From: Lachnospiraceae bacterium 28-4
Lineage (GTDB): Bacteria; Bacillota; Clostridia; Lachnospirales; Lachnospiraceae
Assembly: GCA_000403275.2 (NCBI GenBank)
Contig: KE159600.1
Location: 1 to 64,000, forward strand
Length of the DNA: 64,000 bases
Reading direction: 5' to 3'
Shown one piece after another: positions 38,550 to 48,637 of the stretch. Positions within the stretch are counted from its first letter, which is position 1, and every line of letters begins with the position of its first letter. Below the pieces are notes generated by a model. That model saw nothing but the letters and a program-made list of their open reading frames with translations. It had not been told where the DNA came from and ran no database searches. A program made the translations under genes and the position numbers.

Positions 38550-40265
38550 TTACAAATTCCAAAGGCTTTCTATTAAATGCTCCTGTGGACAGCCCCCTTT
38601 TCGCACATATGAAAGGGGAATCGAAAACCCTTGCTTTTTCCTGTCCAGCAGTTTTCTTGGAATTTCTCTTTCATAAGCATATTTCAGCAGCCCTTTGAGT
38701 TCCCCACGTGGATTGCATTCTTCCTGCGTCAAAGAAAAAGCAAACTCAATCATTTCACGGTCAAGAAATGGAACCCTTGCTTCCAGTGACACTTTCATAC
38801 TAGCCCTGTCTACCTTTGTTAAAATATCCCCATTCAAATATGTCATAAAGTCCAAATACCTCATCCTTGTCAGCGCCGGCAGTTCTTTATGATAATATTT
38901 TCGATAATACCAGAAATCATCATAATCCCTTGGTATATGATATTTCATTCTGATTTTTTTCCTATCAAACGATTTCCCATAATGATATGTAGAGGAGAGC
39001 AATGCGATATCTTCCTCACACATATTTTTTAAATTTTCTCCAAACTGACTGAGAATTCCCTCATTTCTTAAATATAATTCTGAAATTTTCCTATTGGAAT
39101 ATTTTTTCTTATCAATAAAATCCCTTGCATACCAGCATCTGAAATATCCTCCGAATAATTCATCCCCTCCATCACCAGTCAATACAACCGTTACATCTTT
39201 CTTTGCAATTTTAGATACAAAGAATGTCGGATAAACAGAAGTATCCGCATGCGGTTCATCATAAGCTTCCAGCAATACACGGTAATATTTCTTAAAATCA
39301 TCCAATGTAAAATATTTTAACTTGTAATTCACATGCATAACATCTGCCATTTCTTTTGCATATACGGATTCGTCATACCTTTTATCGGGAAAACCTATAG
39401 TATATCCTGTCACATTCTGCAAATATTTACTCACAACCAGCGTTATAATACTCGAATCAACTCCTCCGCTTAAAAACGTTCCCACTGGCACATCTGCTAT
39501 GATCTGCCTTGCAATAACCCGGCCAAGATGATATCTTAATTCATCCGCTTTTTCATCCAGCTGTTTCTTTGACAATACTTTTCCTTCATTGGTATTTAAT
39601 TTTATTTTCCAATATCTTGATTTCTTTATTACCTTATGGCTTTTCGTATCATATACCAAATAATGCGCCGGGGGCAGTTTATATACATTTTGATACATTG
39701 TCTTTGGATCCGGAATATACAAATATGTATGATAATCATATAAAGCAGTATTATCAATTACAAAATTCACATCCTTACACAAAGTCCTGATACCCTTCAG
39801 CTCAGAAGCAAATGCAAAATCAGCTCCATTATAATAATAATATAGCGGCTTCACTCCGCACCTGTCCCTGAAAAGATACAATCTATCCTCCCTCGTATCC
39901 AATACCGCAAATGCAAAGATACCATCCACATGCTCCATTACCCTTTCTTTCCATTCTATAAAAGAATATAATAGAACCTCCGTATCTGATTCCGTTCTGA
40001 AATGATAACCTTTGCTCTGCAGTTCCCGTTGTACTTCTTTGTAATCATAAATTTCCCCATTAAATACAATGGCATACCTTTCGTCTTCCGATATCATTGG
40101 CTGCATTGCCCGTTCATTCAAATCAATAATAGAAAGTCTGGCAAAACATAATACCATATCCTTTATCCTTTTTACAGTTTGTCCGTTTGGCCCACGGTGC
40201 GAAAGAGCCAAAATAGCATCATCATAATTCCAGTTAAATTTATTACCTCCTAAAATTCCACACAT
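38550..40265 (-). CDS. asnB: asparagine synthetase (glutamine-hydrolysing)
   Basis: 571 residues. Class II glutaminase with N-terminal Cys2 (MCGILGG), LSHRGPNG near 22, IVFNGEIYDY near 69 and DTEVLLYSF; the synthetase domain has LSGGVDSSIITLVVSKYL near 256 as PP-loop and TGDGGDELFGGYFR near 360. In glycan loci AsnB-like enzymes often amidate sugar acids or attach amino groups rather than make asparagine. Start by AGGAG. All key residues are present, so the enzyme should be active. Confidence 0.93.
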   Translation of the reverse strand: MCGILGGNKFNWNYDDAILALSHRGPNGQTVKRIKDMVLCFARLSIIDLNERAMQPMISEDERYAIVFNGEIYDYKEVQRELQSKGYHFRTESDTEVLLYSFIEWKERVMEHVDGIFAFAVLDTREDRLYLFRDRCGVKPLYYYYNGADFAFASELKGIRTLCKDVNFVIDNTALYDYHTYLYIPDPKTMYQNVYKLPPAHYLVYDTKSHKVIKKSRYWKIKLNTNEGKVLSKKQLDEKADELRYHLGRVIARQIIADVPVGTFLSGGVDSSIITLVVSKYLQNVTGYTIGFPDKRYDESVYAKEMADVMHVNYKLKYFTLDDFKKYYRVLLEAYDEPHADTSVYPTFFVSKIAKKDVTVVLTGDGGDELFGGYFRCWYARDFIDKKKYSNRKISELYLRNEGILSQFGENLKNMCEEDIALLSSTYHYGKSFDRKKIRMKYHIPRDYDDFWYYRKYYHKELPALTRMRYLDFMTYLNGDILTKVDRASMKVSLEARVPFLDREMIEFAFSLTQEECNPRGELKGLLKYAYEREIPRKLLDRKKQGFSIPLSYVRKGGCPQEHLIESLWNL

Positions 40266-40358
40266 CTTATATCTCCTATTGTTACTCTGCTACTATTGAT
40301 ACAAATCCTTATATACTATAAAATCCTTTTCATAAATTAATCCAATATCTTCTAACTG

Positions 40359-41630
40359 CTAACAAATTTGAATATAAAATCGGGAACTTGTAATAATAAT
40401 ATATAAATCCATCCAATTTTCTATTTCCGATGGGTGCATCACTGATATTCCATGGTACACACTCCCTTGTTTTTGCAGATCATTATCAATTACATATTGA
40501 ACATGATAATAATTTTGTTCCTCTATACAAAACAATTCATCATTTAATTTTTCAGCGTATTCTCCTAACCCAAATATGGCTATCTTTCTATTTATCGACT
40601 GTATTTGCATCAAACGGGATATATTAGGCGTTTTTCTCCAATATTGTTCTATTTTTCTCATATCATAATAAAACTCATTAATTAATCTGAAAAAAGAAGA
40701 TAACTGCTCCAATTTTTCCCATGGACTATTCATAATGAACTCAAATAAAAAGCACAAAGAATAATTTTCCTGAACATCATGATAATCAAGCCATGGCGTT
40801 AAATCAGCATCATAAAGCCAAATAGCTACATTACCAAAAATATTCAGTCCGTATTTCACTCTCTTATTCATAGCATGACAAATATTATTTACCTGATGCA
40901 TGTCAAGTTTAGATCTTAAATTAACAAATAGCAAATATCTATTATCTACACAGTTCTGTAAAAAATAAATCGGATTATTTCTATGCCACTTATCATCATG
41001 TGATAAGCTAATACCTGTAATTTTTGTAAATTCTGTACTATAAGGATCCCATTCCTTTAATACAATCTGAGGATTAATTGCTATCGACTTTGCCCCAGCT
41101 ATACGGCTTGCACATACAATTGAAGCATACCCCCCCCCGGAAGATCCTACAAATATAATGCTGCTCTTTTTAACTCCAATCAAATCAGCTATCTTTACTA
41201 CAAAATCCGCTGTCCGCTGTTGCAGATCCAACTCTTCTGTTCCATAATACCATCCTAATTTCAACTCATCATTCATTCTATACATCGGGTCTGATATATT
41301 TAGCAGACTTCCATTCATAAACTTATAGTATGACCAACGGGAAAACATGGGTACATTTGCTCCCTTCCCTGTAATTGCACCATTTAAAAAAATATACAGT
41401 ACTTTTACTTCTTTATAATGAAAGAAGCATTCAAAATTAGTTCCCTCATATTGAATATCCAGACGTCCATCAGGCAGTTCCTGCGCTGTATTTAAATCAA
41501 CACATATTGGAATTTTACAAATTTCATTGGTATCTGCTTTCAACATATTGTTTCTTGCTATATCCACTTCGTTTGTAAACTGCTCATAAGATTCAAAATA
41601 AATATCCTTCATATATTGAAAGCAGTCCAT
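40359..41630 (-). CDS. alpha/beta-hydrolase-like protein with C-terminal Rossmann module
   Basis: 423 residues. The nucleophile elbow VGSSGGGYASIVCASRI near 164 and the later strand YLLFVNLRSKLD suggest an alpha/beta hydrolase fold, of the kind linked to two-component accessory capsule proteins. Residues about 340-423 are the Rossmann module (RKIAIFGLGEYAEKL). The GGG of the elbow is encoded by a run of nine G; any change of that run would shift the frame in the active site and abolish both domains. Role in acylation or deacylation of the glycan is a guess. Confidence 0.7.
   Translation of the reverse strand: MDCFQYMKDIYFESYEQFTNEVDIARNNMLKADTNEICKIPICVDLNTAQELPDGRLDIQYEGTNFECFFHYKEVKVLYIFLNGAITGKGANVPMFSRWSYYKFMNGSLLNISDPMYRMNDELKLGWYYGTEELDLQQRTADFVVKIADLIGVKKSSIIFVGSSGGGYASIVCASRIAGAKSIAINPQIVLKEWDPYSTEFTKITGISLSHDDKWHRNNPIYFLQNCVDNRYLLFVNLRSKLDMHQVNNICHAMNKRVKYGLNIFGNVAIWLYDADLTPWLDYHDVQENYSLCFLFEFIMNSPWEKLEQLSSFFRLINEFYYDMRKIEQYWRKTPNISRLMQIQSINRKIAIFGLGEYAEKLNDELFCIEEQNYYHVQYVIDNDLQKQGSVYHGISVMHPSEIENWMDLYIIITSSRFYIQIC
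41130..41138 (-). repeat. G9 homopolymer tract inside the hydrolase active-site codons
   Basis: Nine G in the coding strand encode GGG of GSSGGGYAS. The current length keeps the frame open; a change of one or two G would truncate the protein shortly after. Confidence 0.85.
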
Positions 41631-41702
41631 CTTTCTCTAGCCTCCTCCATATGCCTTTTCCGTGCAAGGTATTTTCAACCAAGATGAATCACAATCCTGT
41701 CT

Positions 41703-42866
41703 TTACAGACATGGCATCCTAACTGGTTCTTCCCATACGATTTTATCTTTGGCAACTCCCAATACCATTAAATCATTGACAATTTGTTCAGCAATCTTCT
41801 TATCTTTAACAGCTATAACAACCCTTGAATACTCCAATCCGGCAATTTCTAACGGCGAAATAATATTTTCATTTTCTTTGTATGCATTGCTGTCTACCCA
41901 TGCCGCAATATTACAATACTCATTCTTTCTTATTTGCTCATTATAAGACTTCCCTACCTTACCCGCTCCATACAAAATAATTTTGCTTCCCTTATTGATC
42001 AATTGATATGGAAAAAGATATACACTCTTAAATTCCATCTCAAATATTTGCTCTATTTGTATCCTGAGTAAGTGCCATAAATGTTTTTTTAATTGTGTCA
42101 TTAGGCAATAGCACTCATCATAATCCCCAAAAAAGTTCTCAAAATATTTATACAATGTATATACCCTATCAAAATATACCACATCATAAGAACGACTAAC
42201 TGACATCCCTCTTACCCTGCAAAAATATCCAGCTCCTTCTATAATACAAATACTCTTTGCTCTCAGACAACTTGAATAAAATATGGCGGCATCTCCTCCC
42301 AATACAATATTTTTATCCACCTTTTTCACTATATCAGCCACAATTTCCGACTTTATTACCTTATGGCCCAAAGTCGGCCCTACCCCCACACGACCTTCTT
42401 CCTCATCATACATCATTTTTGACAGAAACACGTCATAGTCCTTTTTTACTTTATAGCTCCCAAGCATAGTGGAAGTTTCAACCAAGTAATAGCGTCCATC
42501 TTCATAAGCGGTATATCGGCTTTGGGATATAATGTCGCACCCTTCCATTTCTGCCTCTTTCATCAATGTCTCATACATATCCTCTGCTATCCAGTCATCG
42601 CTATCCATAAATGTTATGTATTCCCCTGCTGCTTCCTCTACTCCACGGCATCTTGCTGCAACGTTTCCACCATTTTCCTGATGTATTGCTTTAAAATTGT
42701 CATAAGTCTCTGCATACTGATCACATATTTTCCCTGACCCATCTGTAGAACCATCATCTACTAAAATGACTTCTATATCTTTGTATGTTTGCCGGATAAC
42801 ACTTTCTATACTTTGCTGTAAATATTTCTCTGTATTATAAATTGGTATTATTACTGATAATTTCAT
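41703..42866 (-). CDS. GT2 glycosyltransferase with C-terminal Rossmann module
   Basis: 387 residues. GT-A motifs IIPIYNTEKYLQQSIESVIR at the start, VDDGSTDGSGK near 37 and FMDSDDWIAEDMYE near 88. Residues about 297-387 are the Rossmann module, KIILYGAGKVGKSYNEQI, with SRVVIAVKDKKIAEQI. GGGGAG ribosome site. A sister of the enzymes at 11762 and 51006 in its catalytic half. Substrates unknown. Confidence 0.9.
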   Translation of the reverse strand: MKLSVIIPIYNTEKYLQQSIESVIRQTYKDIEVILVDDGSTDGSGKICDQYAETYDNFKAIHQENGGNVAARCRGVEEAAGEYITFMDSDDWIAEDMYETLMKEAEMEGCDIISQSRYTAYEDGRYYLVETSTMLGSYKVKKDYDVFLSKMMYDEEEGRVGVGPTLGHKVIKSEIVADIVKKVDKNIVLGGDAAIFYSSCLRAKSICIIEGAGYFCRVRGMSVSRSYDVVYFDRVYTLYKYFENFFGDYDECYCLMTQLKKHLWHLLRIQIEQIFEMEFKSVYLFPYQLINKGSKIILYGAGKVGKSYNEQIRKNEYCNIAAWVDSNAYKENENIISPLEIAGLEYSRVVIAVKDKKIAEQIVNDLMVLGVAKDKIVWEEPVRMPCL

Positions 42867-42901
42867 GATATCTTCTCCCCAGTATTTTCCTTTGCAAGCA
42901 A

Positions 42902-43963
42902 CTATTGATTCTCTATCTGAATGGAAATACTCTTATCTGCAGCCTTCTTTTTTTCTATAAATACCATACTGTCATAATAAGTAATCGATTTAATCTGTGC
43001 TGAATATTTATTGCTACTCCATTCTTTTGTTTCCGAATATTGGATATGCAAATCGTCTATTAAATTCTTTGAATACTCAATAAACGTATTTCCTTTATAG
43101 GCTCCGCCATATGCGCTCATATAAGAAGTATGAAGGTCTTCACATAGATAAACTCCATCTTCCTTTACCACATCAAACAATTCCTCAAAAGTAATAATCT
43201 GCTGATTCATGTAATGGCCGCCATCATCTATTACGATATCTGCTCTACCCACTTTTTTCTTCACATTTCGCAGGAAATCTCTATCATCTTGTGATCCTAT
43301 AAATATTTCAATATTTTCTTCTTCTAAAGATTTGCAATCAACATCAATATCAATGCCGTATACTTTTACATTATTCCCCTTCCTCTGAAAATAATTTTTC
43401 CACATCTGAAGAGATCCGCCTTTGTACACGCCAATTTCTAATATAACAACATCCTTCCCCTTATATTTAGAGAAAAATCTTTCATATGCCTCAAAATAAT
43501 GAAGCCATTTATCCAACAAATTATGGTTTTCATGAAAAAAGAAATATTCAAGGCTATTCAGTGAATCCATTTTCAGCAAACTACATAATTCTGCACCAGT
43601 CAGAATTACTCCGGCTGTCAGCTTTTTTTCAAATAGCATATTACCCATATTGTATCGTTCCTCTTTGGATAATACGATCGTCTCTTTATAATATTTGATG
43701 CTTTCAGGCAATACTTTATATTCTTCCGTCAACTGTTGGAATATTTCCTGCTGATATTTATCAGATACTGCAACAACTACCAGTTCCACATTATCTGCCA
43801 AAACTTTTTTCGGTTCCTCAATCGAAATCCCTAAAAATTCTTTTCCCCATAATTCTTTATTTGAATCTATTATTCGGATAGAGTCCACATTGCATTCCAC
43901 ACATCTTTTTACATATTCTTTCCCGCATTTCCCAATTCCAAATATTATCGTCTCGTTATGCAT
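42902..43963 (-). CDS. Rossmann-module / MycE-like SAM methyltransferase fusion
   Basis: 353 residues. Residues 3-95 are the Rossmann module (ETIIFGIGKCGKEYVKRC). The C-terminal part is a class I methyltransferase of the type found in macrolide sugar O-methylation: ILEIGVYKGGSLQMWKNYF near 175, GIDIDVDC, VIDDGGHYMNQQ near 240 and the family signature LCEDLHTSYMSAYGG near 268. It probably O-methylates a sugar hydroxyl. It is followed closely by the GT2 at 41703-42866. Confidence 0.85.
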   Translation of the reverse strand: MHNETIIFGIGKCGKEYVKRCVECNVDSIRIIDSNKELWGKEFLGISIEEPKKVLADNVELVVVAVSDKYQQEIFQQLTEEYKVLPESIKYYKETIVLSKEERYNMGNMLFEKKLTAGVILTGAELCSLLKMDSLNSLEYFFFHENHNLLDKWLHYFEAYERFFSKYKGKDVVILEIGVYKGGSLQMWKNYFQRKGNNVKVYGIDIDVDCKSLEEENIEIFIGSQDDRDFLRNVKKKVGRADIVIDDGGHYMNQQIITFEELFDVVKEDGVYLCEDLHTSYMSAYGGAYKGNTFIEYSKNLIDDLHIQYSETKEWSSNKYSAQIKSITYYDSMVFIEKKKAADKSISIQIENQ

Positions 43964-43971
43964 ACTTTACC

Positions 43972-45189
43972 TCATTCTCCTATATCTGTTTCCAATAATA
44001 ATCTCTGCATGGTAACTGCCATGCACCCTATCTTTCCCTCCAAATAATCGCAAAGTTCTTCACATTCCTCTACCAACGTAACAATCACCACATCCGCTCG
44101 CGGCAGTTCGTCATTCGGATGAAATATTTTTAATTCCTGTTTAAAATCCACTGCTGTTTTATCTATCGCATATGCTACAAAGATATTGCTGTTTTTCAAC
44201 TCATAATACAAGCTTTCGCCAATATATCCCATGCCATATATCGCGATATTATAATAATGATGTTTCGAAAAAAATAAAGATAGATTCTTGCCTTGGTTTT
44301 TTAAGTCGATCCAGTTACGCATGACACGGAAAATTTTTGAATTTTTCCTCATCTGCCTTATCGTCTGCATAATATTAGTATCTTGCCACGAGCAGTATGT
44401 TCCGGCCGCTTCCATTAAGGCAATCCATTGATGCAGTATTCCACATTCATTTTTATTCAGTATTGCTGTATCCGAAAGTATCTGCAACGTTTCCTTAAGA
44501 GACTGTATCATATGAAACTCGTCCACCGAATCTTTTGTCCTTGCAGATGTATGATAATACAGGCATTCATCATTGATGCCCAGTTGATATCCTCTTTTTA
44601 ACATCATAATCCACAATAGGAAATCATCAGCACCGTTAATCTGCTGGATATGTTCCATCCATTCTTGCGGAATACAGTCCTTTTGCATAATCACTTGCCC
44701 AGGCGACATAATTGGATTCCCGGAACGTATGAAAAGTTCTAAACTTCTCGTATTTTTCTCCAATGTTGCAGAATCCCCCAACTTACGAAACCTTTCCAAC
44801 CATCCATTACATACGCAGACAGGCAAATTGGTCTCTTCAATTTTATGCCACTGACTGTATATCCAGTTGTCTCTTGCAAGGTCATCCTGATCAAAAAGAA
44901 TAATATACTTTCCTTTTGCATTTCTAATTCCTGTTACTCTGGCCGCATGTATTCCTTTGTTTTCCTTATGCGCAAGACAACAGACTTCAAATAAAGTATT
45001 TTTTCCCTCTAATTCAATATGCTCCTGCGGGTAGTCATTCACAAAAATAACCTCCAGCGAACATTCTTGGCTCAGATTGTGGAATACACAATTTCGTTCT
45101 ATCAGTTCCAATATACGGCAACAATATTTTTTCCCCCGATATAGAGGGATCACGATTGAAATATCTATGTTACTACTGCCATCAACCAT
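43972..45189 (-). CDS. GT2 glycosyltransferase with C-terminal Rossmann module
   Basis: 405 residues. ISIVIPLYRGKKYCCRILE, FVNDYPQEH near 49 and ILFDQDDLARDNW near 92 define the GT-A domain; the donor Asp motif is DQDD rather than DADD. The C-terminal ~110 residues are the Rossmann module with the same linker as the free protein at 36824-37300: NWIDLKNQGKNLSLFF then NIAIYGMGYIGESLYYEL. Eight bases separate it from the next methyltransferase gene. Confidence 0.88.
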   Translation of the reverse strand: MVDGSSNIDISIVIPLYRGKKYCCRILELIERNCVFHNLSQECSLEVIFVNDYPQEHIELEGKNTLFEVCCLAHKENKGIHAARVTGIRNAKGKYIILFDQDDLARDNWIYSQWHKIEETNLPVCVCNGWLERFRKLGDSATLEKNTRSLELFIRSGNPIMSPGQVIMQKDCIPQEWMEHIQQINGADDFLLWIMMLKRGYQLGINDECLYYHTSARTKDSVDEFHMIQSLKETLQILSDTAILNKNECGILHQWIALMEAAGTYCSWQDTNIMQTIRQMRKNSKIFRVMRNWIDLKNQGKNLSLFFSKHHYYNIAIYGMGYIGESLYYELKNSNIFVAYAIDKTAVDFKQELKIFHPNDELPRADVVIVTLVEECEELCDYLEGKIGCMAVTMQRLLLETDIGE

Positions 45190-45214
45190 ACCTTATCTCC
45201 ATTATGGCGCAGAT

Positions 45215-46159
45215 TTACTGCCCCTTAAAATAACAATTAAAATACTGAAGCGTCTTCGCAATTCCCTCCTCCAACGTCAATCCTGACAGTTTTCCGAAGC
45301 ATTGCTCATATCTTGCAATATCCAAAATATTAACCGGAACATCTGATTTCCTGTTTTCCTGATATTCCACCGTTACTTTTTTCTTTAATACTTTTTCTAT
45401 GATACTGATTACTTCATTTACACTATGCCCTTTGCCCGAACCGACATTAAATACCTTAAATTCACCGATATAATCTACAATATTAAGAATTGCCGCAACT
45501 GCGTCCTCTATATATATGTAATCCCTTATCACTGAACCATCGCCATAAACTAACAACTCCTCATTCTTCATCGCTTTATAGACAAAAGTTGTCACCACTC
45601 CTTGAACTCCGTTGGGCTTCTGATATTTTCCATACGGGTTGGACAATCTGATGATTCTGTAATCCAATCCATATAAGTACCAATATAAATACAGTAACTT
45701 TTCGATAGTAATCTTTTGCAGACCATATCCTGAAATCGGATAATTATCAGCATTTTCAATAAGAGGCGTTTTATCGGCCACTCCGTATATGGTTCCGCCG
45801 GAAGACAAAAACACCACTTTCCTCACCTCATTTTTTACACAAGAATCCAATAACAGCGATGTCACAACAACATTATCTATCAATCCTTTTCCAATATCCT
45901 GATTGGAATTATTAGGCAATGTTGTGCTAATTAAATGATACACAATGTCAATACCCTGTGTTAATCGGCCAAAGTCTGTCTCCTGATTAAAGTCTCCCTG
46001 TATCACCCGGCATCTCTGCAACTGCTCCAATGGTATTTGGGGACTGATATGTATCACATTTTTATCAAATAAAACGAGTTCATTCCGACTTTTATCCAAT
46101 AGCATTTCCGTTAAATTCCTGCCAATAAATCCGCCGGCTCCTAAAATCAAGCATCTCAC
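45215..46159 (-). CDS. NAD-dependent nucleotide-sugar epimerase/dehydratase
   Basis: 314 residues, extended SDR family. The NAD loop GAGGFIGRNLTEMLL is at the start, VYHLISTTLPN near 74, catalytic SSGGTIYG near 117 and YxxxK as YGLQK near 145, then IIRLSNPYGKYQKP. It most resembles UDP-glucose 4-epimerase-type enzymes, but the substrate is not certain. Its stop-start junction with the GT8 gene is a single base apart (46159/46160). Confidence 0.9.
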   Translation of the reverse strand: MRCLILGAGGFIGRNLTEMLLDKSRNELVLFDKNVIHISPQIPLEQLQRCRVIQGDFNQETDFGRLTQGIDIVYHLISTTLPNNSNQDIGKGLIDNVVVTSLLLDSCVKNEVRKVVFLSSGGTIYGVADKTPLIENADNYPISGYGLQKITIEKLLYLYWYLYGLDYRIIRLSNPYGKYQKPNGVQGVVTTFVYKAMKNEELLVYGDGSVIRDYIYIEDAVAAILNIVDYIGEFKVFNVGSGKGHSVNEVISIIEKVLKKKVTVEYQENRKSDVPVNILDIARYEQCFGKLSGLTLEEGIAKTLQYFNCYFKGQ

Positions 46160-47446
46160 TCATGGATCCTCCCTGCCGCTTTGTTTAAAAGCCAACAGTT
46201 TCTTTTCATATTCCTTGTACTGGTCATCCAGATTATCATAATATTTTTCCGATTTGCTTATGTAAATTAATATGTCTTCTTCTTTTACCCCCATCGCCAT
46301 AAGCTGTCTACTTATTATCTTGGCACTGACCTGACTTGTATTTATCCATAATGCCTTCGGATATTTTTCATAAGCTGCATTCATAGAATAGACCGTCCAA
46401 TCATGATACTGTGCTGTTTCTTTATCCTTATTGTTATCACAAAAACACCTTATGCTGTCAATGCCGCAGCGTTTTAAGGAATCTGCCGCGTCCCGTCCTA
46501 TATCCGAAAATCCTGCCACAACAATATCCCCTGACTCTGCGCATCTTTTAATAATATATTTCCAATCATTTTTTTGCGTAACTTCTATGGCACGCTTATG
46601 CATTTCATCATAATCATCCACCGATAGCGCCTTTTTCGCATACTCCCACCATAAATGACTTCCCCGTACAGTAAAAAAATTCCATGCTTTATACTTGCCT
46701 GTAAAATGAATGATGCCATTGCACATATCTGCATTAGAAATTTCTCTTTGACTAAATGCGGTTTTTTCAAGCAAATACAGTCTTTTATAATAATCCACAA
46801 ATAAATTATACTTTAAATCCAAGTATTTGATTTTCCCAAAGCAGCATTTATTCAGAATATCCTGATCCATCATTTTATAATAATGGTTCATACACGATAT
46901 AAAGGCCTTATTCATACCGTTTTTCCTAATCAAATCTAAATTCATCACAAGAACTCCGGCATTAATATACCCATCCATTGTTGGAATTTCCAATTCATCT
47001 TTATAGGAATGATACTCCCCCATATCCCGCTGTATCCCGCAGTCTTTCACTCCTGCCAAATATTTTCCTGTTAGATCTATATCATAAATTTCTGTTAAAT
47101 CCGTATTGATAATTAAATCCCCATCTAAAAACAGGCATCGTTCATCCTCTAATATATCGCTGATAACTAAACGGTAAAAGGACGAAACCGGTATATATGC
47201 TACTGATTTCGCATTCTGAAAAATCGCTTCGTTTATTTCATCAAAGCAGATGTCAACATTATCCCATTGTCCCTTTATATTCAAAATTTTATCTCTATAA
47301 TTCTGCTCTAACTGAGGACTGCACAATATATGGATTTTAAAAAGAGTACCCCGCTTTGCAGAACATAACATAGACCAAATAGCCACTCTTGTCTGTAATA
47401 TATAATTCTGGTCAGTTGTCATAACAATAACTAGTTCTTTCTTCAT
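46160..47446 (-). CDS. family 8 glycosyltransferase with C-terminal Rossmann module
   Basis: 428 residues from the ATG at 47446; the frame extends to a GTG at 47476 inside the previous gene. GT8 features: MTTDQNYILQTRVAIWSML near 7, DXD in CLFLDGDLIINTD near 105, YINAGVLVMNLDLIR near 155 and GIIHFTGKYKAWNF near 245. The last ~125 residues carry the Rossmann module, DIVVAGFSDIGRDAADSL, and a coiled tail. Retaining galactosyl- or glucosyltransferase is typical for the family. Confidence 0.9.
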   Translation of the reverse strand: MKKELVIVMTTDQNYILQTRVAIWSMLCSAKRGTLFKIHILCSPQLEQNYRDKILNIKGQWDNVDICFDEINEAIFQNAKSVAYIPVSSFYRLVISDILEDERCLFLDGDLIINTDLTEIYDIDLTGKYLAGVKDCGIQRDMGEYHSYKDELEIPTMDGYINAGVLVMNLDLIRKNGMNKAFISCMNHYYKMMDQDILNKCCFGKIKYLDLKYNLFVDYYKRLYLLEKTAFSQREISNADMCNGIIHFTGKYKAWNFFTVRGSHLWWEYAKKALSVDDYDEMHKRAIEVTQKNDWKYIIKRCAESGDIVVAGFSDIGRDAADSLKRCGIDSIRCFCDNNKDKETAQYHDWTVYSMNAAYEKYPKALWINTSQVSAKIISRQLMAMGVKEEDILIYISKSEKYYDNLDDQYKEYEKKLLAFKQSGREDP

Positions 47447-47454
47447 AGCAGTCT

Positions 47455-48546
47455 CTATTCCTCTAACAAATCCCACAGTTTTTCACTGTCCGTCATTTTC
47501 CGTGCGCGGTAATCCGTCCCCAGCCATCCACCGTTGTGCCTGTGAATTGCCAGTGTTTCTTCCGGCAGTTCGCTAGATTGATCCAAAATACTATTTTGGG
47601 GCATAAAATAATGCTTAGGCAAAAATACCATATGTTCAATCATCTGCATGCTGCCATTTAATTCTACCCCAAAGTCTTTCAAAGCCGAACGTATATACCG
47701 CGGCTGACAGAACTGGCTCATCAAATCAACAGAAAATTCAACATTTTCATAAAGATTCATCAATTTTCTTATCAATATGTTTCCCGGTTTCGCAGCAAAA
47801 GCAGCCAGATCAATATCATTTTGCGTATCAAATACAAAAAAGGCATCACACCCCAATAGGCCGTTTATCGGACGCAGTAATTCCATATCCATATCCAGAT
47901 AAATTCCACCATAATGATAAATCACATCCAAACGGGCATAATCCGATGCAAATGCCCACTTTTTTTCCTGAATTGCTTTCTGCATAAAAGGATTTTTTGT
48001 ATAATCATAATTCCCCATATTCCATTCATGAATTTTATAATCAGGACATAACTGTTTCCAGCTGTCAATACACTTTTGGTAAGCATCCGGTTTTTTCTCT
48101 CCGCTGAACCAAAAGCTGTGTATTTTCCTCTCTATCTGCGGGCTATTCTCCGTCGTTTTCATATATTTTTCTATTTTTGCATCTGTTTTTCCTATACTGT
48201 TTGCCAGAATCAGCGGAAAAGCATAGCAGAGAATATCCTCTCCAAGATTCATATCCTGCAGCTGCTGATACATTTCATACAAGTGAAGGCTGCTTGCCAA
48301 AAGAATGACGCACTTTTTCTCTTCCAGCAGTTTCATCGGCTGATATACTGGTACTGCCTCATCCAGAATCTGAAGTTTTGAGTGATTCTGTCCATTATCA
48401 ACTGCGTATACAATTGCCCTGAGTATTTCTTCCGGCAATATTTTCTTCATATCCAGTTCAAAATATTTGCCAACCCCAAACACAATGACTCTCTGTTCTT
48501 TGATCTGATTCTGCAATTCGTCTAACCGACAGTTGCACAACTTCAT
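47455..48546 (-). CDS. Rossmann-module / GT32-like glycosyltransferase
   Basis: 363 residues from the ATG at 48546 (AGAGGAG upstream). Residues 20-115 are the Rossmann module in its first-domain position (RVIVFGVGKYFELDMKKIL). Then comes a DXD sugar-transferase domain: IHSFWFSGEKKPDAYQKCI near 142, AFASDYARLDVIYHYGG near 195 and IYLDMDMELLRP, the Gly_transf_sug motif. The family transfers mannose, galactose or related residues. The gene precedes the GT8 gene with a slight overlap of possible starts. Confidence 0.88.
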   Translation of the reverse strand: MKLCNCRLDELQNQIKEQRVIVFGVGKYFELDMKKILPEEILRAIVYAVDNGQNHSKLQILDEAVPVYQPMKLLEEKKCVILLASSLHLYEMYQQLQDMNLGEDILCYAFPLILANSIGKTDAKIEKYMKTTENSPQIERKIHSFWFSGEKKPDAYQKCIDSWKQLCPDYKIHEWNMGNYDYTKNPFMQKAIQEKKWAFASDYARLDVIYHYGGIYLDMDMELLRPINGLLGCDAFFVFDTQNDIDLAAFAAKPGNILIRKLMNLYENVEFSVDLMSQFCQPRYIRSALKDFGVELNGSMQMIEHMVFLPKHYFMPQNSILDQSSELPEETLAIHRHNGGWLGTDYRARKMTDSEKLWDLLEE

Positions 48547-48637
48547 ACCACAATCACTCCTCTCCACCTATTTGATTTCTTTTCTCAAGACATGGCATAG
48601 GCATTCTTCCATATATACTTTCAAAGCACTCCCTTGT

